The position numbers were made by a program, and so were the translations under genes. The notes below the pieces were generated by a model. The model did no database searches. It was not told the DNA's origin and was given only the letters and a program-made list of their open reading frames with translations. A stretch of 47,045 nt of DNA from Micromonospora sp. C95 (GTDB lineage: Bacteria > Actinomycetota > Actinomycetes > Mycobacteriales > Micromonosporaceae). The DNA lies in the NCBI RefSeq assembly GCF_018070465.1, contig NZ_JAGPXT010000035.1:1-47045 (forward strand). Reading direction: 5' to 3'. Of the stretch, positions 40,503 to 47,045 are shown piece after piece; position 1 is the stretch's first letter; each line of letters starts with the position of its first letter.

Positions 40503-41149
40503 CCGATCCGGTACGCCTGCTCATCGTCGACGATCACCCGGTGGTGCGCGACGGGCTGCGCGGCATGTTCGCCGGTGACCCCGGGTTCGAGGTGGTCGGC
40601 GAGGCGGCCGACGGTGCCGAGGCGCTGACGATGGCCGCCCGCAGCCGCCCCGACGTGGTGCTGATGGACCTGCGGATGCCGGGGATGGACGGGGTGACCG
40701 CGATCGGTCGGCTCGTCGAGACGGACAGCCCGGCGAAGGTGCTGGTACTCACCACCTACGACACCGACGCGGACGTGCTCCCGGCGATCGAGGCCGGTGC
40801 CACCGGCTACCTGCTCAAGGACGCACCCCGCGACGAACTGGTCCGGGCGGTACGCGCCGCCGCCCGAGGCGAGTCGGTGCTCTCGCCAAGCGTGGCGGGC
40901 CGGCTGATGGGTCGGCTGCGGACCCCACGTCAGCCGGCCGAGGAACCGCTGAGCCAGCGCGAGTTGGAGGTGCTCACCCTGGTGGCCCGGGGCTCGTCCA
41001 ACCGCGAGGCCGCCGCGCTCCTGTTCATCAGCGAGGCCACGGTGAAGACCCACCTGCTGCACGTCTACGCCAAGCTCGGGGTCAACGACCGGGCCGCCGC
41101 GGTCGCGGTCGCGTACGACCGGGGGTTGTTGACTCCCGGTGGACGGTGA
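40499..41149 (+). CDS. NarL/LuxR-type response regulator of the exporter operon
   Basis: A 216-residue regulator with a complete receiver: acidic pair in IVDDHP, Asp57 in LMDLRMP, switch Thr in VLTTYD and lysine in GYLLKD. The LuxR helix-turn-helix reads LSQRELEVLTLV, then REAAALLFISEATVKTHLLH. All switch residues are present, unlike the regulator at 10191. Its likely target is the operon promoter before 37522. Confidence 0.95.
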   Translation: MTDPVRLLIVDDHPVVRDGLRGMFAGDPGFEVVGEAADGAEALTMAARSRPDVVLMDLRMPGMDGVTAIGRLVETDSPAKVLVLTTYDTDADVLPAIEAGATGYLLKDAPRDELVRAVRAAARGESVLSPSVAGRLMGRLRTPRQPAEEPLSQRELEVLTLVARGSSNREAAALLFISEATVKTHLLHVYAKLGVNDRAAAVAVAYDRGLLTPGGR

Positions 41150-41155
41150 CCGTCG

Positions 41156-42157
41156 GTGCGGGCGTCCCGGTTGCTCTCCCTGCTGTTGCTGTTGCAGGCT
41201 CGCGAGGTGCTGACGGCGGCGGAACTGGCTCGCGAGCTGGAGGTTTCCGAGCGGACGGTGTACCGGGACGTGCTGGCGCTCTCCGCCGCCGGGGTGCCGA
41301 TCTACGCCGACCGGGGGCGGGCCGGCGGTTACCGGCTGCTCGGCGGCTTCCGGACCCGGCTGACCGGGATGACCCGGGACGAGGCGGAGGCGCTGTTCCT
41401 GGCCGGGCTGCCCGGCCCGGCCGGTGACATGGGGTTGGCCGACGCGGTCGCGGCGGCGGAACTGAAGCTCCTCGCGGCACTGCCGCCGACCCTGCGCGAC
41501 GCCCCCGCCCGCACCGGCCAGCGGTTCCACCTGGACGTGCCGGGCTGGTACCGCGAGAGCACACCGCCGCAGTGGTTGGCCGAGCTGGCCGGCGCGGTCT
41601 GGCAGGACCGGGTGGTGACGCTGCGCTACCGGCGTGGGGAGCGCGAGGTCACCCGCCGGGTCTGCCCGTACGGGCTGGTGCTCAAGAGCGGTACCTGGTA
41701 TCTGGTCGGTCGGGTCGGTGAGGACGTGCGTACCTACCGGGTGGACCGGGTGATCGCGGTCGAGCCGCACGAGGAGGGCTTCGACCGTGATCCGGGATTC
41801 GACCTGGCCGGCCACTGGCGGGCGCAGGCCGAGGCGTTCCTGCGCGGCATGCTGCGGGCCGAGGTGACGATCCGGCTGAGCCCTGCCGGCCTGCGCCGGC
41901 TCCGTCACCTCGCCGAGATCCCGTTCGGGTACGAGGCGGCGGTCGCCACCGCGGACGAACCCGACGAGCAGGGCTGGGTGCGGACCCGCCTGCCCGTCGA
42001 GTCCGTCGACGTGGCCTACACCCAGCTGCTGGCGCTGGGGCCGGAGGTGGAGGTGATCGAGCCGCCGGAGCTACGGTCGCGGCTGGCCGAGGCGACGACC
42101 CGGGCCGCCGCGCTGTACTCCACCGCCGACGACCGGTCGCCCGACCGGCCGGCGTAG
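41156..42157 (+). CDS. YafY-type HTH/WYL domain transcriptional regulator
   Basis: A 333-residue DNA-binding protein with an N-terminal helix-turn-helix (LTAAELARELEVSERTVYRD) and a C-terminal WYL sensor domain (GLVLKSGTWYLVGRVGEDVR, then TYRVDRV), with a C-terminal WCX extension. WYL proteins respond to nucleic acid or nucleotide-like ligands in several systems, but many actinobacterial YafY homologues have unknown signals. GTG at 41156 is six bases after the regulator stop, suggesting it is the last gene of the exporter operon. It converges with the SDR gene. Confidence 0.9.
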   Translation: MRASRLLSLLLLLQAREVLTAAELARELEVSERTVYRDVLALSAAGVPIYADRGRAGGYRLLGGFRTRLTGMTRDEAEALFLAGLPGPAGDMGLADAVAAAELKLLAALPPTLRDAPARTGQRFHLDVPGWYRESTPPQWLAELAGAVWQDRVVTLRYRRGEREVTRRVCPYGLVLKSGTWYLVGRVGEDVRTYRVDRVIAVEPHEEGFDRDPGFDLAGHWRAQAEAFLRGMLRAEVTIRLSPAGLRRLRHLAEIPFGYEAAVATADEPDEQGWVRTRLPVESVDVAYTQLLALGPEVEVIEPPELRSRLAEATTRAAALYSTADDRSPDRPA

Positions 42158-42209
42158 TGCGGCCGGTCGGGTGGGCCGGTCGGTCGGACGGACGCCGGGG
42201 GCGGGAGGA

Positions 42210-43124
42210 TCAGCGATAACCCGTGACGTCGGCGGGTCTGCCGGCGTCGACCACCTCGCTGATGTAGCGGAAGGCGTCCGGTTGGGAGCCGTCGACGTCG
42301 GTGAAGCCGTAAACCTTGGCCAGTTCTCCGGCGGAGACGGACCGACCGCTCCAGCGTGCCCGGTCCGGGTCGGCGGCAAGCGCGGCGACGGCCCGGCCCA
42401 CGAACGCCGGAGTCTCCGAGATGAGGAAGTGCGGGTCCTTGGCCGCACCATCGCGCCAGTTGTCCTCGGTCACGCCGAAGTGCTCAAGCATCGCCTCGGA
42501 GCGTATCCAGCCCGGGGTGAGCGCGACCGCCGTACCGCCGTGCGGCCTGACTTCGTGGGCCCAGCTGAAGGCGAGCCGGTTGACCGAGGTCTTGGCCAGG
42601 TCGTAGAAGACCGACAGCCGGTAGTTCTCGTCGTTGTACGCCTTCGTACCGTCACCGACCTCCACCACCAGTCCGCCGGGCCGGCGGATCAGCAGGGGCA
42701 ACGCGAAGTGGCTGGTGATCACGTGGGTGTGCACCGCCAGCCGCAGCATCCGGAAGCCGTCGTCGAGCGACTGCTCCCACACCGGCTTCTCCCAGGTGAT
42801 CAAGGGATCGGCACCCCACACGTCGTTCACCAGCACGTCGAGCTGGCCCTGCTCGGCGTCGATCCGCGCAACCAGGGCCTGCACCTCGTCGGGCACCAGG
42901 TGGTCGACCCGGACCGGGATGCCGGTACCGCCGGCCGCGGTGACCAGTTCGGCGGTCTCCTCGATGGTTTCCGGGCGGTCCAGTTCGGAGCGGCCGGCGC
43001 GGCTGCTGCGGCCGGTCGCGTAAACGGTGGCACCTGCGGCACCGAGTTGCACGGCGATCTGCCGGCCGGCGCCCCGGGTGGCCCCGGCGACAAGCGCCAC
43101 CGTTTCGATGAGCGGTTTCGTCAT
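42210..43124 (-). CDS. Short-chain dehydrogenase/reductase
   Basis: A 304-residue NAD(P)-dependent oxidoreductase. The cofactor loop is variant (ALVAGATRGAGRQIAVQLGA), arginines after strand two (ATGRSSRAGR) favour NADPH, and the active site reads YDLAKTSVNRLAFSWA, with Tyr and Lys in Y-x3-K. DVLVNDVWGAD takes the place of the common NNAG motif. The substrate is unknown. ATG at 43124 begins MTKPLIETVALVAGATRG. A long palindrome starts 15 bases upstream and may control it. Confidence 0.9.
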   Translation of the reverse strand: MTKPLIETVALVAGATRGAGRQIAVQLGAAGATVYATGRSSRAGRSELDRPETIEETAELVTAAGGTGIPVRVDHLVPDEVQALVARIDAEQGQLDVLVNDVWGADPLITWEKPVWEQSLDDGFRMLRLAVHTHVITSHFALPLLIRRPGGLVVEVGDGTKAYNDENYRLSVFYDLAKTSVNRLAFSWAHEVRPHGGTAVALTPGWIRSEAMLEHFGVTEDNWRDGAAKDPHFLISETPAFVGRAVAALAADPDRARWSGRSVSAGELAKVYGFTDVDGSQPDAFRYISEVVDAGRPADVTGYR

Positions 43125-43138
43125 GTGTTCCACGCTGC

Positions 43139-43173
43139 CAGCAATACCTGCCACCTCGTGGCAGGTATTGCTG
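43139..43173. promoter_or_regulatory. Perfect 16-bp palindrome upstream of the SDR gene
   Basis: Arms 43139-43154 (beginning CAGCAATACCTGCCAC) and 43158-43173 are perfectly complementary around a three-base centre, 15 bases before the SDR start. Its place in the 5' leader suggests an operator for an unlinked repressor, or an RNA hairpin controlling translation. Confidence 0.6.
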
Positions 43174-43197
43174 ACTTGGGTTGCCGCTTTGACGCCA

Positions 43198-43255
43198 CGA
43201 CATGCGGCATCTCGGGCCCTCCCGCCCGCCGGATGCCGCGACATGCGGCATCTCG
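43198..43255. repeat. Two direct repeats with hairpin potential
   Basis: CGACATGCGGCATCTCG occurs at 43198-43214 and 43239-43255. The second copy also pairs with upstream GATGCCGC to form a hairpin (GATGCCGC...GCGGCATC, 43232-43252). It lies between the hydrolase stop and the SDR promoter and may end the hydrolase transcript. Confidence 0.6.
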
Positions 43256-43274
43256 CGCAAGGCGGGCGGTGGGG

Positions 43275-44162
43275 CTACTCGTTGAGGAAGTCGGAGATGC
43301 GGCGGCGCAGGTCGGCGCGTTCCGTCCAGAGGACACCGGGCCGGTCGTAGCGGTGCAGGGTGGCCCGGGGCAGCACGGCGGCGAGCTGTTCGGCCACCTC
43401 CATCGGGTGCTGCTCGTCGCCCTCGGTGGCGATGACAAGTGCCGGCGCGGTCACCCGGGCGAGCACTCCGGCGTCGGGCAGCGGAGCCTGCTCCGGCAGC
43501 TCGACAAGCCCGGCGGCGAGGCCGTCGCGCAGCAGATGGTCCAGCCGCTGCCGCAGGTAGGCCCAGCCGGCCGGAGTGTTGCGTACGGCCGGTGGCAGCT
43601 CGGTGGAGACGACCTCCGCCACCGCCGAGGCGTCCCCGCTCTCCACCGCCGACAGCAGATCGGTCAGCCGCGCTCGGGCGACCGGTCCGCGTGGCCGGTC
43701 CAGCGCGGCGGGAAGGAAGAAGACCAGCCGCTCGAACCGTTCCGGGCTCTCGGCGAGCAGCCGGCACAGCGCGCCGGCGCCCAGGCTCGCCCCGAAGGCG
43801 CGGGTGGCGCCGCTGAGGTCCGCGATCGCCCGCAGGTCTCGGGCCAGGTCCAGATAGCTCCACGGCCCGTCGGGCGCGTCGGAGCGGCCGTGGCCACGGA
43901 ACTGGAAGAAGACCCGGCGACCGGTGACGCCACTGCCGAAGGGTCGGGTGGTGGCGATGCCGTTGGCCAGCCCGTGCGCGAAGACGGTGACCGGGTCACC
44001 GACGCCGGTGACCAGCCGCTCCAGTCGTACGCCGTGCGGGGTGGCGACCAGTTCGGTCTCCGGATCGGGCAACGGCGGCCGGCCGCTGCGCGGGGCACCC
44101 GGGCCGGGCCCCCAGGTGCGCGGTCCACCGTCCGGTGGTGGTGGCCAGCGGAACGATCTCAC
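43275..44162 (-). CDS. Alpha/beta hydrolase
   Basis: A 295-residue cytoplasmic hydrolase. Its features are HGLANG near the oxyanion hole, FQFRGHGRSD, and nucleophile elbow GASLGAG. The acid is probably in VIATEGDEQHP, and a C-terminal region follows. A histidine near YDRPGVLW is not obvious, so the catalytic base is uncertain. GTG at 44162, with AGAGGG five bases upstream, overlaps the DUF2516 stop as GTGA; a TTG at 44165 is an alternative. Substrate unknown. Confidence 0.83.
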   Translation of the reverse strand: MRSFRWPPPPDGGPRTWGPGPGAPRSGRPPLPDPETELVATPHGVRLERLVTGVGDPVTVFAHGLANGIATTRPFGSGVTGRRVFFQFRGHGRSDAPDGPWSYLDLARDLRAIADLSGATRAFGASLGAGALCRLLAESPERFERLVFFLPAALDRPRGPVARARLTDLLSAVESGDASAVAEVVSTELPPAVRNTPAGWAYLRQRLDHLLRDGLAAGLVELPEQAPLPDAGVLARVTAPALVIATEGDEQHPMEVAEQLAAVLPRATLHRYDRPGVLWTERADLRRRISDFLNE

Positions 44163-44473
44163 CAAGACCCTCTGTTGTCGCCCAGGTCACGTAGCCCGAC
44201 CCGGACGTCGAGCAGGTAGATCAGCGCCGCCGCCACCCCGATCAGCCCGAAGATGCTGAGGGTGGAGCGGGTGAGCAGGGTGAGCAGGAGAGTGACCGCC
44301 AGGATCGCGATCCAGCCGCCCTTCGGCAGGGTTCCGATGGCCGGGAACGCATCGGAACGTTGCGTCACGGCGTGCACGAGAGCCACCCCCTGCACGACAA
44401 GCGCGAAGACGAACAGGATCAGCTCGATCACGTAGCGGACGTCGAAGACGAAGATCGGCGCGGCGTTGGCCAT
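44159..44473 (-). CDS. DUF2516 family small membrane protein
   Basis: A 104-residue membrane protein with three hydrophobic stretches (VIELILFVFALVVQGVALVH, GGWIAILAVTLLLTLLT and STLSIFGLIGVAAALIYLLD). It matches the DUF2516 family; Rv0476 of M. tuberculosis, next to hbhA, is the known neighbour in the same order. Function unknown. ATG at 44473 lies 70 bases after the HbhA-like stop. Its own stop overlaps the hydrolase start. Confidence 0.85.
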   Translation of the reverse strand: MANAAPIFVFDVRYVIELILFVFALVVQGVALVHAVTQRSDAFPAIGTLPKGGWIAILAVTLLLTLLTRSTLSIFGLIGVAAALIYLLDVRVGLRDLGDNRGSW

Positions 44474-44543
44474 GACGGCAAGCTTATGCCGGCGACCCCG
44501 GATCCGTGGCGACAGGACGGTCCCGGGATCGCCGGCTGCTGAC

Positions 44544-45353
44544 TCACTGGCTCCGCTTGGTGCCCCGGGGAAGCTTCGCCGACGGGCTGTCGGTCCGCTT
44601 GGTGGCGGTCTGTCGGGTGGTGGACTTCGCCCGGGTGGTCTTCTTCGCGGCAGCCGGCTTGGCAGCCACGATCTCGGCCACCTCGACCGGGCTCGGCGCC
44701 TCGGCCGGCGCGGCGTTGCTCGGCGCGGCCTTGTCGGCGGTCGCGGTCTCCTCAGCGGTCTCCGTGGCGGTGGCGCTCGCGGCCGGCGTGGTCGCCTCGG
44801 TCGCCTCGATGTCGGTGTTCACCGTGTCGGCGACCTCCAGCACACCGGTGCCGACGACCCGCTCACCCCGCGCCACCAACGCCCCGTACGCGGCCAGCGC
44901 CCGCTCCTGAGCGGCCTGGGCGCCGGCGACGACGACGGCCGCGTTGCGGGTGGCCAGCTCGCGCAGACGATCCAGATCGGCCGCCTCACGCAGCTTGTTC
45001 AGGTCGGCCGTCTCGCGCAGCTTGTTCAGATCCGCCGCCTCGCGGAGCTTGGCCAGGTCGGCGTGCTCGCGCAGCCGGTTGAGGTCGGCCGCCGGAGCGG
45101 CCTTGTGCCGCAGCGACTCGGCCGTCCGGTTGGCGTTGCGCAGCGTGTCGTTGGCCTTCTGGCGCAGCTCGAAGCCGGTGACGACGGCCTTGCCGCCGAG
45201 TTCGTTGACGACCCGGCCACCGTCGGCGACCACACGGTCACGCAGCTCGCCGACCACGGTGGGCAGTTTGCGCAGCTGCTGCAGGGCCAGTTCACCGGCG
45301 CCGGCCGCGGCGTAGATCGGGGCAGGGATGCGGTTGGTCTTCGGCTGGGTCAT
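44544..45353 (-). CDS. hbhA: HbhA-like heparin-binding haemagglutinin homologue
   Basis: A 269-residue protein with an N-terminal helical part (ELALQQLRKLPTVVGELRDR), five tandem 9-residue repeats of the form ADLNKLREx at residues 89-133, a helical segment and an Ala/Thr/Glu-rich region. It ends in a Lys/Arg/Ala-rich tail (KPAAAKKTTRAKSTTRQTAT). M. tuberculosis HbhA has the same plan: coiled coil plus a lysine-rich tail binding heparan sulfate or other anionic polymers. Here the tail may bind wall polymers or DNA. ATG at 45353 is two bases after the XRE regulator stop. Gene order XRE-hbhA-DUF2516 matches Rv0474-Rv0475-Rv0476. Confidence 0.82.
   Translation of the reverse strand: MTQPKTNRIPAPIYAAAGAGELALQQLRKLPTVVGELRDRVVADGGRVVNELGGKAVVTGFELRQKANDTLRNANRTAESLRHKAAPAADLNRLREHADLAKLREAADLNKLRETADLNKLREAADLDRLRELATRNAAVVVAGAQAAQERALAAYGALVARGERVVGTGVLEVADTVNTDIEATEATTPAASATATETAEETATADKAAPSNAAPAEAPSPVEVAEIVAAKPAAAKKTTRAKSTTRQTATKRTDSPSAKLPRGTKRSQ
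44955..45089 (-). repeat. Five 27-bp coding repeats in the HbhA-like gene
   Basis: They encode ADLNRLREH, ADLAKLREA, ADLNKLRET, ADLNKLREA and ADLDRLREL. The 9-residue period with leucines at positions 3 and 6 suggests an amphipathic helix. Such DNA repeats could vary in number between strains. Confidence 0.9.
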
Positions 45354-45355
45354 GA

Positions 45356-46012
45356 CTACTTCTCCTCCTGGACCGCGGTAGCGGTCTTGCGGACCACCTT
45401 GCGGGCGGCCTTCCTGGCTGGGGTGCTGTTCGGGGCGGGAGCGGAACCCGCTTCGGTCACCGCGACCGACTCGAGCACCGCCTCGGTCGGGGTGCCCGCC
45501 GCGGTGGTGGGCCCGGTCGCGGCCAGATTGGCCACGTCCGGGGCGGTGAGGTCATTCGCGTCGGCGGTGCCGGCCGCGCCGCTCGCGGCGGATCCGCCGG
45601 TCTCGTCGCTCGTGTCCGAGGTGCCGGTCCCGCCGCTCGCGCCGGTCGTCGTCGCGGTCGCTTCGGCCAGTCGGGCGTTCTCCCGGCGGAATGTCTCGTA
45701 AATCTGGGTAAGGGACTGTTTCTGGGCCATCGTCAGGTCCGGGTCGACGGCGATGGCGGCCAGCACACCCTGGCCCTCCTTGTCGTCGAGCAGACCGGCC
45801 CGCAGGTACATCGCCGGAGTGGAGACCCGTAGCGCGCTGGCGAGCTGCTGGAGCACCTCGGCGCTGGGCCGGCGCAGGCCGCGTTCGATCTGACTGAGGT
45901 AGGGGTTGCTGACCCCGGCCTGCTCGGCCAGTTGCCGAAGCGAAATCTTCGCGTTCCGCCGCAGGTCACGAATGAACCCGCCGACGTCGGGAAGGTCCTT
46001 GGGAGTGGCCAT
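45356..46012 (-). CDS. XRE-family transcriptional regulator (Rv0474-like)
   Basis: A 218-residue regulator with an N-terminal HTH_3 domain (ISLRQLAEQAGVSNPYLSQI, then ERGLRRPS), a helical region (TMAQKQSLTQIYETFRRENA) and a long Ala/Thr/Gly-rich linker. It ends in a basic tail (ARKAARKVVRKTATAVQEEK) that recalls the lysine-rich tail of the HbhA-like neighbour. The start ATG at 46012 is followed by a conserved-looking PDVGGFIRDLR. The Rv0474 homologue precedes hbhA in M. tuberculosis. GCTAGC elements in front of the gene are candidates for autoregulation. Confidence 0.87.
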   Translation of the reverse strand: MATPKDLPDVGGFIRDLRRNAKISLRQLAEQAGVSNPYLSQIERGLRRPSAEVLQQLASALRVSTPAMYLRAGLLDDKEGQGVLAAIAVDPDLTMAQKQSLTQIYETFRRENARLAEATATTTGASGGTGTSDTSDETGGSAASGAAGTADANDLTAPDVANLAATGPTTAAGTPTEAVLESVAVTEAGSAPAPNSTPARKAARKVVRKTATAVQEEK

Positions 46013-46017
46013 GACTC

Positions 46018-46072
46018 AACGCTAGCCCGCCCCCGCTAGCAGCTGCAAGCAAAACGCTAGCCGGAGTTAGCG
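46018..46072. promoter_or_regulatory. Cluster of GCTAGC elements before the XRE gene
   Basis: GCTAGC palindromes occur at 46021-46026, 46035-46040 and 46056-46061, plus a variant GTTAGC at 46066-46071. AACGCTAGCC is repeated at 46018-46027 and 46053-46062. In a GC-rich genome such clustering of a TA-centred hexamer just upstream of a regulator gene suggests operators. They lie between the divergent XRE and hydrolase starts. Confidence 0.55.
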
Positions 46073-46124
46073 ATGTCTCACCGGCCAGTTGCGCCCAACT
46101 CGCGCCCGGTCGTACCGTCCTGGC

Positions 46125-46922
46125 GTGACCAAGATCGAAGTAAACGGGGCTCTGCTGGCGTACGACGAGGCCGGCAGCGGATCACCGGTGGTCCTGCTGC
46201 ACGCCGGTATCGCCGACCGCCGGATGTGGCGGAACCAGATCGGCCCGCTCGCCACCCGACACCGGGTGATCAACCTCGACCTGCGTGGCTACGGGGACTC
46301 CGAGCTGCCGCCGAGCGCCTTCGCCCACCACGACGATGTGGCCGGCCTGCTGGACGTCCTCGGGTTGGACCGCGCCGCCCTGGTCGGCTGCTCCTTCGGC
46401 GGGGCGGTGGCGATCGACACCGCGCTGGCCCACCCCCACCGGGTCAGTGCCCTCGCCCTGCTCGGTACCGCCGTGTCCGGCCATGAGTGGTCGGAGCAGA
46501 CGAACGACCTGTGGGAAAACCTGGTCGGCGACATCGACCCCGAGGACTTCGCCGCGACAGCCGCCGGCGAGGTGCGCTTCTGGGTGGTCGGTCCGGACCG
46601 CGAACCCGCGGACGTCGACCCTGAACTGGTCGCCTTCGCCACCGCGATGGACGAACGCGCGCTCGCCGCCGAACTGGCACTCAGCGCCGTGGACGTGGCC
46701 GAACTCGACCCACCGGCCATCGGGCGACTCGCCGAGCTGACCATGCCCGTGCTGGTCGCGGCCGGCGCGGCGGACGTACCCGACATCCGCCACCTGGCCG
46801 ATCGCATCGCCGCCGAGGCACCACAAGCGGTACGCCTACCCGACATACCCCACGCCGCCCACCTACTCCCCCTGGAACACCCCACCCAAATCAACACCCC
46901 CCTCCTAACCTTCCTCCCCTAA
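46125..46922 (+). CDS. Alpha/beta hydrolase
   Basis: A 265-residue hydrolase with oxyanion region LLHAGIADRRMW, LDLRGYGDSE, nucleophile Ser in GCSFGG, a C-terminal acid in AAGAADVPDI and catalytic His in IPHAAHLLPLEHP. This pattern is close to 3-oxoadipate enol-lactonase-like and other esterase members, but the substrate cannot be named. GTG at 46125 starts TKIEVNGALLAYDEAG, a normal first strand for the family. It is divergent from the XRE gene. Confidence 0.87.
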   Translation: MTKIEVNGALLAYDEAGSGSPVVLLHAGIADRRMWRNQIGPLATRHRVINLDLRGYGDSELPPSAFAHHDDVAGLLDVLGLDRAALVGCSFGGAVAIDTALAHPHRVSALALLGTAVSGHEWSEQTNDLWENLVGDIDPEDFAATAAGEVRFWVVGPDREPADVDPELVAFATAMDERALAAELALSAVDVAELDPPAIGRLAELTMPVLVAAGAADVPDIRHLADRIAAEAPQAVRLPDIPHAAHLLPLEHPTQINTPLLTFLP

Positions 46923-46958
46923 CCACCCCCACCACCCCACCACCCCCACCACCCCGTC

Positions 46959-47025
46959 GATCTTGCACTTCCGGTCGCCGATACGGCCCTTTCGCGTGCT
47001 TTGCGGGGACGAGAAGTGCAAGATC
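46959..47025. repeat. Intergenic inverted repeat with 12-bp arms
   Basis: GATCTTGCACTT (46959-46970) and AAGTGCAAGATC (47014-47025) are perfect reverse complements with a 43-base loop. It follows a C-rich tract (46921-46956) after the hydrolase stop. The arms are AT-richer than their surroundings, and the element looks like a second type of dispersed intergenic repeat or transcript end. Confidence 0.6.
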
Positions 47026-47045
47026 CACGAGGTCGGTGGGTGGGG

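Noticed and set aside
42171..44219. 682-codon plus-strand frame across the SDR and hydrolase genes
   Set aside because: It runs antisense through two recognisable enzymes and lacks any motif.

Overview
The window is very GC-rich and its genes end with strong GC preference in third codon positions. The gene set points to an actinomycete of the Micromonosporaceae, probably Micromonospora or a close relative. The clues are a mycothiol-dependent isomerase family gene, a cebEFG-type sugar operon, SCO6880-family conjugation proteins, DUF4913, DUF2516 and an HbhA-like surface protein. No rRNA, tRNA, CRISPR array, integrase or relaxase gene was seen.

Layout. (1) 36-1953: murB (minus) and a divergent maleylpyruvate isomerase family gene. 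(2) 1970-7914: a beta-glucoside/cellobiose uptake operon (binding lipoprotein, two permeases, GH1 beta-glucosidase, LacI regulator). Two GAGAGCGCTCTC operators bracket its promoter, and a three-copy 27-bp repeat forms a coupled mini-ORF between the permease genes. (3) 8173-11513: a membrane-anchored carbohydrate-binding-like protein, a NarL-type histidine kinase and response regulator, and a receiver-only paralogue. (4) 11540-24488, all minus: an ECF-type sigma factor, a DUF4913 protein, and a nine-gene type IV secretion-like block. That block has a GH19 wall hydrolase, a VirD4-like ATPase, a VirB4-like ATPase, a SCO6880 protein, VirB6-like and VirB8-like proteins, two pilin-like paralogues and a P-loop-like protein. 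One further unknown protein lies upstream. (5) 24683-35034: an anti-sigma/sigma pair and a set of exported modular proteins: transglycosylase-like/ricin, a mycosin-like protein lacking its catalytic serine, a LysM-like/proline-rich membrane protein, an unknown cytosolic protein and a thaumatin/ricin fusion. (6) 35337-37393: a GNAT enzyme, a macrodomain pseudogene and an EI24 membrane protein. (7) 37522-42157: a five-gene operon for an ABC-2 exporter, a two-component system and a WYL regulator. (8) 42210-46922: an SDR, hydrolases, and a DUF2516 / HbhA-like / XRE group whose order matches Rv0476-Rv0475-Rv0474 of Mycobacterium tuberculosis.

The most unusual part is 11540-35034. A secretion machine resembling a conjugation apparatus, but with no relaxase in view, sits between two closely related sigma factors. 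It lies beside wall-active and carbohydrate-binding proteins that share modules, and several of these have lost catalytic residues. My working idea is an envelope-spanning protein-export or surface-assembly system, not a DNA-transfer system. This is inference from gene content and needs comparative and experimental tests.
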